DNA of 57,613 bases from Actinomycetales bacterium (lineage in GTDB: Bacteria; Actinomycetota; Actinomycetes; Actinomycetales; Kineosporiaceae), in NCBI GenBank assembly GCA_012719445.1, contig JAAYAH010000194.1, positions 1 through 57,613 of the forward strand. Direction: 5' to 3'. The notes beneath the pieces were generated by a model. That model saw only the letters and a program-made list of their open reading frames with translations, ran no database searches and was not told the DNA's origin. Positions 7,726 to 15,655 of the stretch are shown piece by piece. The position numbers and the translations under genes are program-made. The number at the start of each line of letters is the position of its first letter. Within the stretch, counting starts at the first letter, position 1.

Positions 7726-9138
7726 ATGACCTTGTCGACTCCTCGGAGGGGGCGGTACGCGCTGTTCGCGGCTGCCCTCCTGACGGCGGCGCTGTCCACC
7801 GGGTGCACCTCGGGAGACTCCACACAACACAGTCGACCGTCGACCGCCCCCAAGGCCGGTGATCCTCTCGCCAAGGTCTGTGAGGGGACCAGGGAGAAGT
7901 GCTCCGCGATCTCGGTTGGTGGTCGCGTCTACCGGTACACGCTGCAGTCCCGCGCCACGGTGCCCGACACGCGCCACGGCGGCACCGTCACGCCGTCCCC
8001 CACCAGCCCCACCTCGCAGCCGAGCACCCCCGCCACCCTCACGGACGCGGTCCTCGTCGACCTCGGCGGTCCGGGCCTGTCCCTGTTCAACACCAACGCG
8101 TCCATCACCCTCGCGAAGGTATGGCCGGGCAGCGAGACACTGATCTTCCTGGAGGAACCCTGGGTCACCCGTGAGGTTCCCGCGGCCTGCACCCGCGCGC
8201 TGAGTTCCCACTACCAGGGCCTCCGCGCAGGCAGCGACACCGCGGGCGACGACGTCCGCGGCGCCTGCGGCCTGGACACACCGGGAACGTGGGGCTGGAC
8301 ACCGGCCCAGTACCGGTCGGTCCTCGACGCGATCCTCGCCAAGGACCACCTCCGGCTGGTCGGGGCCGTCGGCTCCTCCTTCGGCGCGGCCCGGATCCGG
8401 GCCCTGCGCGGCGAGGCCGACCTGCGGTGGCTGATCGTCAACAGCCCCTCGGCGACGGACCTCACCGGCGCGGAGTACCTCGACCAGCGCGCGTCCGCCG
8501 TCCTCGATGCCATCGACGCCGCCTGCCCGAGCTGCCACTCCGTCGCCGACGCGCGGCGCCTCGTGCGCACATCCCAGAAGGTGCTGCATGCCGACCCGGT
8601 AGAGCTGGCCACCCGTACCCCCCTGATCGACGCGGCCGACGTGCCAGCGGCCGCCATCGCCCTGACCTACCTGCCCGAAAACGAGCAGGCAGCGCTCGTG
8701 GCAGGCCTACCCCGCCCCGGCACGAAGGACGCCGAGGAGATCGGGCGGCTCTCCGACAGCGTCCTGATGCGCTACGGCGAGACCGACATGTCCCCCGCGA
8801 TGCTGGCCTACTACGACGAGATCTGCCCTGCCTACACGCCATGGCCGAAGGGCCCGGCTCCCCGTGACCCGGTTGCCGGACTGTTCCACCGGATCCACGG
8901 TCCCTGTGCCGGTGTCACCCCGGCCCCCGGGGCGCCGAGACCACCGGACGTCGCCTCGTGCCTCGCGTATAGCACCCGCGACAGCGTCACCCCACCGGCA
9001 TTCGCCCGATCCTGGAAAACGCTCCTACGGCGTCCGATCGTTCTGACCACCTCGAGCACCGAGCATGCCCGCAAGGCCTCGATCACCAGCTGCTACCGGC
9101 GCCTCACCGGCAGGGCGACCGATCCGGATCATCCCTGA
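7726..9138 (+). CDS. Lipoprotein alpha/beta-hydrolase
   Basis: 470 residues, exported and lipid-anchored: a basic start RRGRYALF, a hydrophobic core and the lipobox LSTGC at about residues 22-26. The mature protein has an oxyanion-loop-like DLGGPGLSLF and a nucleophile elbow GSSFGAARI (G-x-S-x-G), matching the S33-type alpha/beta-hydrolases of actinobacteria. An acid and His are harder to place: TSSTEHARKASI near the C-terminus may hold the His. The ATG at 7726 has AAAGGTGA upstream. It sits in the islet between the secreted protein and transposase fragments. Substrate unknown; peptidase or esterase is likely. Confidence 0.75.
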   Translation: MTLSTPRRGRYALFAAALLTAALSTGCTSGDSTQHSRPSTAPKAGDPLAKVCEGTREKCSAISVGGRVYRYTLQSRATVPDTRHGGTVTPSPTSPTSQPSTPATLTDAVLVDLGGPGLSLFNTNASITLAKVWPGSETLIFLEEPWVTREVPAACTRALSSHYQGLRAGSDTAGDDVRGACGLDTPGTWGWTPAQYRSVLDAILAKDHLRLVGAVGSSFGAARIRALRGEADLRWLIVNSPSATDLTGAEYLDQRASAVLDAIDAACPSCHSVADARRLVRTSQKVLHADPVELATRTPLIDAADVPAAAIALTYLPENEQAALVAGLPRPGTKDAEEIGRLSDSVLMRYGETDMSPAMLAYYDEICPAYTPWPKGPAPRDPVAGLFHRIHGPCAGVTPAPGAPRPPDVASCLAYSTRDSVTPPAFARSWKTLLRRPIVLTTSSTEHARKASITSCYRRLTGRATDPDHP

Positions 9139-9157
9139 TGCGATGAAGGAGCTGAGG

Positions 9158-9231
9158 TTGGGGCCTCGCTCCGCGTGACCCTCCGCCTGATGCTGGAGGT
9201 GCTCAACGTCAATCGACGAAGGAGGCCCCAA
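9158..9231 (+). other. IS110-type left-end noncoding segment with inverted repeat
   Basis: TTGGGGCCT (9158-9166) and AGGCCCCAA (9223-9231) are perfect inverted copies ending one base before the GTG start of the IS110-like fragment. In IS110-group elements the noncoding left end encodes the bridge RNA; this stretch is where its remnant would be. Function not shown. Confidence 0.35.
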
Positions 9232-9378
9232 GTGGAAGGCTACGTCGGTCAGCAGTACGTCGGAATCGATCTCCACCGGAAACGTAGTGTGATCGTGTGT
9301 CACCGCCGATACCGGTGAGGTGCTCGAGGCGGTCCAGATCACCAACACGCCGCTGGCGTTGGCGGAGGTACTCACCCG
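9232..9378 (+). pseudogene. IS110-family transposase, frameshifted N-terminal fragment
   Basis: GTG at 9232 with AAGGAGG upstream starts VEGYVGQQYVGIDLHRKRSV IV, the DEDD-type N-terminus of IS110 transposases (GIDLH carries the first catalytic Asp). A +1 shift near 9296-9302 is needed to continue as VTADTGEVLEAVQITNTPLA LAEVLTRAS. The rest of the gene is missing. At about 9378 it joins a piece of a different transposase. Confidence 0.8.
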
Positions 9379-9660
9379 CGCCTCGACCTCCCCCAGACCG
9401 CACCCGACCTGGTCAAGACCGCCACCGAGGTCAACTACTTCACCGGCCACCACCACCGCATGCAATACGCCGACTTCCGCGCCAACGGTTACTACATCGG
9501 CTCAGGCCCCGTGGAATCCGCCTGCAACACCATCGTCAAACAACGCGCCAAACGAGCCGGCATGCACTGGACCATCCCAGGACTCGACCCCGTCCTGGCC
9601 CTACGCACCCTCCACCAGTCCGGACGCGACCACGTCCTCTGGCCCGCACCACAGCCCTGA
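9379..9660 (+). pseudogene. ISKra4-like transposase C-terminal fragment
   Basis: In a third reading frame the sequence continues LPQTAPDLVKTATEVNYFTG, then YYIGSGPVESACNTIVKQRA and KRAGMHW, ending at TGA 9658-9660. IGSG(P/A)VESAC...(V)KQR.K.AGM.W is the C-terminal signature of ISKra4-type transposases. No N-terminal part is present. The abrupt join to the IS110 fragment shows one element inserted into or recombined with the other. This marks the right edge of the islet, about 200 bp before rpsF. Confidence 0.72.
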
Positions 9661-9827
9661 CGCACACCCCTGCGTCGGGGTCCGATTACCCGGCTGTCGG
9701 TGCGCGTCGCTAGTCTTGGCGCTGCCCGCGGGCCGGAACACCGGAACGCCGGGCACGGGCACCGGGTCGACCACCACGGCGAGCCATGGTGTCGACCAAG
9801 GTGTCCCGTCCGACGCACAGCCCTCCT

Positions 9828-9846
9828 GTCACGGATGGACCGTGAC
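9828..9846 (+). promoter_or_regulatory. Small hairpin in the rpsF leader
   Basis: GTCACGG-ATGGA-CCGTGAC, a perfect 7-bp stem, ends 11 bp before the rpsF ribosome site. A TAGTCT -10-like hexamer at 9711-9716 would place it in the 5' leader. In other bacteria the S6:S18 complex binds a leader structure; whether this hairpin does so is untested. Confidence 0.35.
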
Positions 9847-9875
9847 CGCTGAGACCAGAGGAGGTGGGTTCACGC

Positions 9876-10166
9876 ATGCGTCACTACGAGTTGATGGTCA
9901 TTCTCGACCCCGATCTCGAGGAGCGCACCGTCGCCCCGTCGCTCGACAAATTCCTCAACGTCGTCCGCAAGGGCGGCGGCGCTGTGGAGAACGTCGACAT
10001 CTGGGGGCGTCGTCGCCTGGCCTACGAGATCAACAAGAAGGCCGAGGGCATCTACGCGGTCGTCGACATGATGGCCGAGCCCGACGTGGCCAAGGAGCTG
10101 GACCGGCAGCTGAACCTCAACGAGGCCGTGCTGCGCACCAAGCTCATGCGTCCGGGCGCTCGCTGA
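9876..10166 (+). CDS. rpsF: 30S ribosomal protein S6 (bS6)
   Basis: 96 residues, the usual length. [20 protein letters not shown] and [20 protein letters not shown] are conserved S6 segments. It binds S18 on the platform of the 30S subunit. The ATG at 9876 has AGAGGAGGTG about ten bases upstream; a GTG at 9864 overlaps that ribosome site and is rejected. First gene of rpsF-ssb-rpsR-rplI. The usual upstream core neighbour is displaced by the transposon-bounded islet, so its promoter (TAGTCT at 9711-9716 is a candidate) probably lies in the 215 bp after the last transposase stop. Confidence 0.97.
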   Translation: MRHYELMVILDPDLEERTVAPSLDKFLNVVRKGGGAVENVDIWGRRRLAYEINKKAEGIYAVVDMMAEPDVAKELDRQLNLNEAVLRTKLMRPGAR

Positions 10167-10203
10167 GCCCGGGCCACCCCGACGACTGACGACCGGAGAG
10201 ACC

Positions 10204-10761
10204 ATGGCCGGCGAGACCACCATCACGATCATCGGAAACCTCACCAACGATCCCGAGCTGCGGTTCACCCCCTCCGGTGCCGCGGTCGCCAACTTCACCG
10301 TCGCCTCGACCCCACGCACGTTCGACCGTCAGGCGAACGAGTGGAAGGACGGCGAGACCCTGTTCATGCGCTGCTCGGTGTGGCGGGACGCGGCGGAGAA
10401 CGTCGCCGAGTCGCTGCAGCGGGGCACCCGGGTCCTCGTCACGGGCCGGCTGAAGAGCCGCTCGTACGAGACCAAGGAGGGTGAGAAGCGCACGGTGATC
10501 GAGCTGGATGTCGACGAGGTCGGGCCCTCCCTCCGGTACGCGACCGCCAAGGTCGCCAAGACCTCCCGTGGAGGTGGCGGCGGGTTCGGCGGCGGCGGCG
10601 GTGGTGGCTCCTACGGCGGTGGGGGCGGCTACGGCGGTGGCGGTGGAGGTGGCGGCGGGTTCGGCGGCGGTGGCCAGCAGGCCACGGCCGACGACCCCTG
10701 GGCCACCGGATCGTCCGGCGGCGGTGGGTTCGGGCAGACCCAGGAGGAGCCACCCTTCTGA
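10204..10761 (+). CDS. ssb: Single-stranded DNA-binding protein
   Basis: 185 residues. An OB fold occupies residues 1-115 ([60 protein letters not shown]). Then comes a long glycine-rich linker (about residues 120-160) and the C-terminal tail QEEPPF, which recruits replication and repair partners; the usual DDxPF aspartates are replaced by glutamates. It protects ssDNA during replication. ATG at 10204 with GGAGAG upstream, 37 bp after rpsF. The linker is encoded by GGT/GGC repeats. Confidence 0.97.
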   Translation: MAGETTITIIGNLTNDPELRFTPSGAAVANFTVASTPRTFDRQANEWKDGETLFMRCSVWRDAAENVAESLQRGTRVLVTGRLKSRSYETKEGEKRTVIELDVDEVGPSLRYATAKVAKTSRGGGGGFGGGGGGGSYGGGGGYGGGGGGGGGFGGGGQQATADDPWATGSSGGGGFGQTQEEPPF

Positions 10762-10780
10762 TCCGTCCCTGATCCGCCGG

Positions 10781-10806
10781 CCCGACCCCGGTTCGCGGGG
10801 CTCGGG
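10781..10806 (+). other. GC-rich hairpin between ssb and rpsR
   Basis: CCCGACCCCG ... CGGGGCTCGGG forms a stem with one bulge in the 194-bp gap. It may be a weak terminator or processing site that lowers ssb relative to the rpsR part, or vice versa. Confidence 0.4.
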
Positions 10807-10955
10807 TCGTCAACTCCGCAACGAACCGTCCGCGACCGGTCACCGGTCGTCGATCACCGGTCAGCCTGGCTGACCGCTTGCAGGGGCCGCGTCGGCGGCC
10901 CGTCGAACCGACCATCCCGGGGCGGTCCCCCGGGCTCCCGAGAAGGAGCACCACG

Positions 10956-11192
10956 ATGGCGAAGCCACCCATTCGCAAGCCCAAGAAGAAGCAGAACCCG
11001 CTGAAGACGGCGAAGGTCGAGCACGTCGACTACAAGGACACCGCCCTGCTGCGGAAGTTCATCTCCGACCGCGGCAAGATCCGCGCCCGGCGTGTCACCG
11101 GGGTGTCGGTGCAGCAGCAGCGTGAGATCGCCCGCGCCGTCAAGAACGCTCGGGAGATGGCGCTCCTGCCGTACTCGAGCTCGGCCCGCTGA
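10956..11192 (+). CDS. rpsR: 30S ribosomal protein S18 (bS18), zinc-free type
   Basis: 78 residues with the conserved [25 protein letters not shown] core and [10 protein letters not shown] end. The N-terminal region where the zinc-ribbon form has CxxC and CxxxC cysteines reads [15 protein letters not shown], with no cysteine anywhere, so this is the C-minus paralogue type. ATG at 10956 with AGAAGGAG upstream. It pairs with S6 in the ribosome. A Cys-containing copy may exist elsewhere, as in other actinobacteria with zinc-regulated paralogues. Confidence 0.96.
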   Translation: MAKPPIRKPKKKQNPLKTAKVEHVDYKDTALLRKFISDRGKIRARRVTGVSVQQQREIARAVKNAREMALLPYSSSAR

Positions 11193-11206
11193 GGAGGGGA
11201 TCGACG

Positions 11207-11656
11207 ATGAAGCTCATCCTCACCCAGGAGGTCACCGGCCTCGGCACGCCCGGTGACGTCGTGGAGGTCAAGGACGGCTACGGCCGCAACTACCTCCTGC
11301 CCCGCGGGCTGGCGACCCCCTGGACCAAGGGCGGCGAGAAGCAGGTCGAGTCGATCCGCCGGGCCAGGGCCAAGCGTGAGATCAAGTCGATCGAGGACGC
11401 GCGGCAGGTCAAGGGCATCCTCGAGGCCAAGACCGTGACCCTGCGGGTCAGGGCGGGGTCGAGCGGCCGGCTGTTCGGCTCGGTGACGCCGGCCGACGTG
11501 GCCGAGGCCGTGGCCGCCGTCGGCGGCCCGAAGCTCGACCGGCGCAAGGTCGAGGTCAGGAACGCGATCAAGTCCACCGGTGACTACACGGTCAGCGTCC
11601 GGCTGCACCCGGACGTTGAGGCCAGGGTCAAGCTCCAGGTGGTCGCCGCCTCCTGA
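11207..11656 (+). CDS. rplI: 50S ribosomal protein L9 (bL9)
   Basis: 149 residues, the standard length. The N-terminal domain [36 protein letters not shown] is the L9 signature, followed by the long connecting helix and the C-terminal rRNA-binding domain with [19 protein letters not shown] at 11207 with GAGGAGGGG upstream, 14 bp after rpsR. Last gene of the operon, ending 19 bp before a strong terminator. Confidence 0.97.
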   Translation: MKLILTQEVTGLGTPGDVVEVKDGYGRNYLLPRGLATPWTKGGEKQVESIRRARAKREIKSIEDARQVKGILEAKTVTLRVRAGSSGRLFGSVTPADVAEAVAAVGGPKLDRRKVEVRNAIKSTGDYTVSVRLHPDVEARVKLQVVAAS

Positions 11657-11675
11657 GCGGTCCGGGAACTCACCG

Positions 11676-11715
11676 ACGTCCCGGGCCGGTGCCGACGGGT
11701 ACCGGCCCGGGACGT
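11676..11715. terminator. Strong hairpin terminator of the rpsF-rplI operon
   Basis: Perfect 15-bp stem ACGTCCCGGGCCGGT / ACCGGCCCGGGACGT with a 10-nt loop, between rplI and a convergent minus-strand gene, so it can act in both directions. Confidence 0.85.
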
Positions 11716-11809
11716 GTCACGTCCAGCCCTGATCCGGCCCCGGGGCGGGGGGACGACCGTCGTGGCCGAGGCCGGTACCTCTGAGGTCGACGTCCTGGGG
11801 TCCGGGCTC

Positions 11810-12973
11810 CTAGGGCTCGGTGTCCTGGGACGCGGTGCCCTGGGATCCGGTCTGCCGGAGCCTGGTCTCCGGGGGCGCGACAGCCTGACCGTCGATGACC
11901 GTCTGACCGTCGACGACCGTGAGATCGATCCTCCGTGGGACGTCCCCGACCGGGCCGGACGTCGTCCCCCGGCGGGTCGCGACGGTTTCGGTCGTCTCCG
12001 GTCCCAGCAGGGAGTTGCGGGGCGGGATCGAGGTCGAGTCACAGAGCGAGACGCACCGGTGGACGTAACGCCGTAGCTGGGACCGACCACCGTGGCGGAT
12101 CACCCGGAACGACACGGTCTCGATCCGGTCCCGGAGCACCCGCTCTCGGAGCAGGACGTTCCCGCCCCGGCTTCGCAGTTCGTGCTCGGCCAGTCTCTCG
12201 AGCATGGCCCTGCCGACCCTGTCCGGGACCGCGGCCGGACCCGGCTGCTCGGTGGATCGCTTCCGCCTGGCCCGGTCCTTCTTCCCGGCCGGTCGCGTCG
12301 AGGGGGCCTTCGTGGACGTCGACGCCGCGCCGTCCGTCGCCGCCCGCCTCCCCTTCCCCCCGCGGGTCGCTGTCGTCGTGCCCGCCTCGCCGGTCGCTCG
12401 CGTCGCACCGTCGGCGTGTCTCGGGCCGGTGTCGTTCCTTCGCGCCCGCCTCCGGCTTCTCTTGGCCTCGGTGATGAACCGCTCGGCGGGATCGAAGAAC
12501 TCCAGGTCCAGCACCTCTTCCGGGACTCTCGTCAGCGGATCCAGCACCTCCTCCTGGACCCAGCGGTACACGCCGTCGTCGCAGGACTTCCGGACGCCGT
12601 CCAGGAGGGTCGTGCGGGACCGGGTGGAGAACTCCGACATCTGCCCGACGACCCAGAACCGGCGCAGGAAGAGGGTGATGACCGTGCCGAAGCCCAGCCA
12701 GGCCGCGAGCGCGACACAACCGGCCGCCAGCGCCATCGGCACCGACCCGGAACTCAGGGGGAGGCAGCCGAGGAGGAATACGGTGGCACCGGTGACGAGG
12801 TCGAAGGCGACCACCCTGGCGACCCACCACCAGCTGTCCCGGAGACCCCGGCCGTCGGTCTCCCTGCGGCAGTCGAGCACGCTCGTCATGACCCGGTAGA
12901 CGACGAGCACGGCGGCCAGGATCACCGCGATGGTCAGCGAGGAGCCCTTCAGCGGGCCGGCACGCAGTTTCAC
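11810..12973 (-). CDS. Membrane protein of unknown function with basic cytoplasmic region
   Basis: 387 residues from GTG 12973 (AGGA upstream). Three hydrophobic segments lie in the first 120 residues: SSLTIAVILAAVLVVYRVM, VARVVAFDLVTGATVFLLGC and MALAAGCVALAAWLGFGTVI. A helical section follows (LLDGVRKSCDDGVYRWVQEE VLD), then a Lys/Arg/Thr-rich low-complexity stretch (about 185-260), another helical section (MLERLAEHELRSRGGNVLLR), and a C-terminal tail with short repeats (VVDGQTVIDGQ). I recognise no family. It follows a winged-helix gene by 34 bp on the same strand, so the pair is likely one unit. A longer frame upstream of 12973 overlaps that gene and is rejected. Confidence 0.65.
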   Translation of the reverse strand: MKLRAGPLKGSSLTIAVILAAVLVVYRVMTSVLDCRRETDGRGLRDSWWWVARVVAFDLVTGATVFLLGCLPLSSGSVPMALAAGCVALAAWLGFGTVITLFLRRFWVVGQMSEFSTRSRTTLLDGVRKSCDDGVYRWVQEEVLDPLTRVPEEVLDLEFFDPAERFITEAKRSRRRARRNDTGPRHADGATRATGEAGTTTATRGGKGRRAATDGAASTSTKAPSTRPAGKKDRARRKRSTEQPGPAAVPDRVGRAMLERLAEHELRSRGGNVLLRERVLRDRIETVSFRVIRHGGRSQLRRYVHRCVSLCDSTSIPPRNSLLGPETTETVATRRGTTSGPVGDVPRRIDLTVVDGQTVIDGQAVAPPETRLRQTGSQGTASQDTEP

Positions 12974-13007
12974 GGTGGAGTCCTGGGGCGAGTCGGGTCG
13001 GGGTGGG

Positions 13008-13550
13008 TCAGACGGCGCGATACCTGGTCGCGCCGAAGAGGTCGGAGAACCCGCGGACGAGGTTTCGGCGGGTGAGCTCCCCCAGCGCCTCCCGGACGGT
13101 GTCGGGCAGGAGATCCAGTTCCTCGGCGAGCTGACAGGCGCTGAGCGTCCGGCCGCGGCCAACCTGCAGGGTCGCCATGACCAGGTCGGCGTGCTCGGGC
13201 TGCGACGCCGGGGCCGGGGCGTCGGTGACGGCGGGGACGGGGGCCGGGGCGGGGGCCGCGAGGAGGATCTGGGTCAGAGCTGGACCGGCGGCGGGGGCCG
13301 GGACCGGGCCGACCGCCTCGGCGGCCCGCGCGTTGCGCAGGGACCTCCGGCTCGGCAGCGGGGGACGGCCGGCCGGCACGGAGGCCGGTTCGCCGGATGC
13401 CGGCTCGGCGGGCGGGACCTCCGTCGCCGGGGTCGGGGGCGATGCCAGACCGCCCTGCGGGTCCGCGTCCGGCCGATCGTCCGGGACCGGTTCCGGGATG
13501 GGGCGGAACCCCGGAAGGGGGTGACGTCGGCGTTGGAGCAGAACCTGCAT
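13008..13550 (-). CDS. Winged-helix-domain protein with disordered Pro/Ala N-terminus
   Basis: 180 residues from ATG 13550, with GGGGGTGG as ribosome site. The N-terminal 115 residues are Pro/Ala-rich with basic patches (RRSLRNARAAEA) and look unstructured. The C-terminal 60 residues resemble a small winged helix: ADLVMATLQVGRGRTLSACQ, LAEELDLLPDTVREALGELT and RRNLVRG. Such domains bind DNA or mediate protein contacts. It precedes the membrane protein gene by 34 bp. Both sit between the ribosomal/ssb operon and dnaB, in opposite orientation. No named family recognised; the helix-turn-helix call is inference from pattern. Confidence 0.6.
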   Translation of the reverse strand: MQVLLQRRRHPLPGFRPIPEPVPDDRPDADPQGGLASPPTPATEVPPAEPASGEPASVPAGRPPLPSRRSLRNARAAEAVGPVPAPAAGPALTQILLAAPAPAPVPAVTDAPAPASQPEHADLVMATLQVGRGRTLSACQLAEELDLLPDTVREALGELTRRNLVRGFSDLFGATRYRAV

Positions 13551-14159
13551 GACCACCCCCGTCGGTGCGCCCCGCCCGGAGGGACCGCTCCCGGCACCTG
13601 GCACTCAGTATTCGTTCAATCACTATGAGTTAGAGACCGCAGTGTAGTGGACCTGCCCCACCCCGGCTGGACCATCGACCACCCGGGTCGGACGCCCACA
13701 GGACGAAAGGATCACCGAACTTTCTCGAGTCCACAGGCGGTGGAACCCGTCGTCGCTGGTCAGTACCCCTGTCCCCGGTCCGGGGCGCGGACCGTCCCCA
13801 CCGTTGTCCACATGCTGTGGGTTGATGATCTCGGTTACCCACAGGTTCTCCACACCAGGAGTCGCAGTTCACCCACAGCCTGGTTTGAAACCCCCGGCGC
13901 GGACCTCTAGCGTCTGCGGGCGACCTGGTGTCGGTCGGTCTCACGTCCTCCGCGAGGTGACCCGTGCGGACGCCGTGTCGCCGCCCACCGGGGGTGACGG
14001 ACCGGGTGGCACGTGGTCGACCGTCGGCGACGGGGTGATGCCCTCGAGGACAGCGACGCTGTCAGGGATTTTGCGGTTTCTGACGGTGGTAGCCCGTAGA
14101 CATGAGCTGCGTCGACAGACATGAGCTGCACCGACGTCGGTACGCGAGGGGAGGCTGTG
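13551..14159. other. 609-bp gene-free region upstream of dnaB
   Basis: No convincing gene. It contains several CCACA-ended motifs resembling DnaA boxes (13727-13877). It also has a short direct repeat AGACATGAGCTGC at 14098-14110 and 14117-14129, just before the dnaB ribosome site. It must hold divergent promoters for dnaB and the winged-helix gene. Confidence 0.6.
13804..13877. promoter_or_regulatory. Cluster of DnaA-box-like sites upstream of dnaB
   Basis: TTGTCCACA at 13804-13812 is an exact match to the actinobacterial DnaA box. TTCTCCACA (13846-13854) has one mismatch and TTACCCACA (13835-13843) two. TCACCCACA (13869-13877) and, on the other strand, CAACCCACA (13816-13824) are weaker. 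GAGTCCACA lies upstream at 13727-13735. Clustering of several in under 160 bp, directly upstream of the replicative helicase gene, suggests DnaA binding. The region lacks dnaA/dnaN neighbours, so it is not the usual oriC. Confidence 0.55.
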
Positions 14160-15524
14160 GTGTCCGTCATCGATCTCCAGGCACCAGGTGGCGCGCCGTC
14201 CACCGATCTCGGCCGCACCCCTCCGCAGGACGTCGCCGCGGAGCAGAGCGTGCTCGGCGGCATGATGCTGTCCAAGGACGCCATCGCCGACGTCGTCGAG
14301 GTGCTCCGGGGCACCGACTTCTACCGTCCGGCGAACGAGCTGGTCTACGAGGCCGTCCTCGACCTCTACGGGCGGGGCGAGCCGGCGGACGCCGTGACGG
14401 TGGCGGCCGAGCTGACCAAGCGCGGCGAGCTCGGTCGGGTCGGCGGCCCCGCGTACCTGCACACCCTCATCTCCTCGGTGCCGACGGCGGCCAACGCCGG
14501 GTACTACGCGCGGATCGTGCGCGAGCGGTCGGTGCTGCGCAAGCTCGTCGCCGCCGGCACCCGGATCGTGCAGATGGGCTACGCCGCCGACGGTGGTGAG
14601 GTCGAGGACATCGTCAACGCCGCCCAGGCGGAGATGTACGCGGTCACCGAGCGCCGGGCCTCGGAGGACTACATCCCCCTCTCGGAGATCATCGAGAGCA
14701 CCATCGACGAGATCGAGGCGTCGAGCCACCGGGGCGACGGTCTCATCGGCATCCCCACCGGGTTCGCCGACCTCGACCGGCTGACCAACGGCCTGCACGC
14801 AGGGCAGATGATCGTCATCGCGGCTCGTCCCGCCGTCGGCAAGTCGACGGTCGGGCTGGACATCTGCCGCAGCGCGGCGATCCACCACAACCTCACCAGC
14901 GTCATCTTCAGCCTGGAGATGAGCCGCACCGAGATCACCATGCGCCTGCTCTCGGCGGAGGCGCGGATCCCGCTGCAGAACATGCGCAAGGGCATGATGC
15001 GCGAGGAGGACTGGACCCGGCTGGCCCGCACCATGGGCGAGGTCAACGAGGCCCCGCTGTTCATCGACGACAGCCCGAACATGTCCCTGATGGAGATCCG
15101 GGCCAAGTGCCGGCGGCTCAAGCAGCGGCACGACCTCAAGCTCGTCGTCGTCGACTACCTCCAGCTGATGAGTTCCGGGAAGCGGGTGGAGAGCAGGCAG
15201 CAGGAGGTCAGCGAGTTCTCCAGGGCGCTGAAGCTGCTCGCCAAGGAGCTCGAGGTCCCGGTCATCGCGATCAGCCAGCTCAACCGCGGGCCGGAGCAGC
15301 GCACCGACAAGAAGCCGCAGATGTCCGACCTCCGCGAGTCCGGCAGCATCGAGCAGGACGCCGACATGGTGATCCTGCTGCACCGGGAGGACATGTACGA
15401 GCGGGAGAGCCCCCGGGCCGGGGAGGCCGACTTCATCGTCGCCAAGCACCGCAACGGCCCGACGGACACCATCACCGTCGCCTTCCAGGGGCACTACTCG
15501 CGCTTCGTCGACATGGCGCAGTGA
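14160..15524 (+). CDS. dnaB: Replicative DNA helicase DnaB
   Basis: 454 residues, intein-free. The N-terminal helical domain begins PPQDVAAEQSVLGGMMLSKD. The RecA-like motor has Walker A ARPAVGKST (Lys228), Walker B LKLVVVDYLQLM (Asp332), SRALKLLAKELEVPVIAISQ LNR, and LRESGSIEQDADMVILLHRE with the arginine-finger region RNGPTD. It unwinds DNA at the replication fork as a hexamer. GTG at 14160 is preferred (GAGGGGAGG 6-8 bases upstream); GTG 14157 is the alternative. DnaA-box-like motifs lie 280-430 bp upstream. Mycobacterial DnaB proteins often carry inteins in the P-loop; none is here. Confidence 0.97.
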   Translation: MSVIDLQAPGGAPSTDLGRTPPQDVAAEQSVLGGMMLSKDAIADVVEVLRGTDFYRPANELVYEAVLDLYGRGEPADAVTVAAELTKRGELGRVGGPAYLHTLISSVPTAANAGYYARIVRERSVLRKLVAAGTRIVQMGYAADGGEVEDIVNAAQAEMYAVTERRASEDYIPLSEIIESTIDEIEASSHRGDGLIGIPTGFADLDRLTNGLHAGQMIVIAARPAVGKSTVGLDICRSAAIHHNLTSVIFSLEMSRTEITMRLLSAEARIPLQNMRKGMMREEDWTRLARTMGEVNEAPLFIDDSPNMSLMEIRAKCRRLKQRHDLKLVVVDYLQLMSSGKRVESRQQEVSEFSRALKLLAKELEVPVIAISQLNRGPEQRTDKKPQMSDLRESGSIEQDADMVILLHREDMYERESPRAGEADFIVAKHRNGPTDTITVAFQGHYSRFVDMAQ

Positions 15525-15530
15525 CTCCCG

Positions 15531-15551
15531 CCCGGGCCCGGCCGGCCCGGG
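15531..15551 (+). terminator. Hairpin after dnaB
   Basis: CCCGGGCC-CGGCC-GGCCCGGG, a perfect 8-bp GC stem seven bases after the stop codon, followed by TTG. Confidence 0.6.
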
Positions 15552-15655
15552 TTGTCCCCATAGCGCCCGATCGTCGTTATGTTTGGAGCTTCCGCGCGAC
15601 ATCGGTGGATCTTCCGCGTGAAGTCTTCGGAGCTTCCGCTCGAAGGGACGGGGCG

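Noticed and set aside
13551-14159. Chromosomal origin oriC
   Set aside because: DnaA-like boxes are present, but dnaA, dnaN and an AT-rich unwinding element are absent; a regulatory role is more likely.
14160-15524. Intein in DnaB
   Set aside because: The protein is of normal length with continuous Walker motifs; no intein block is present.
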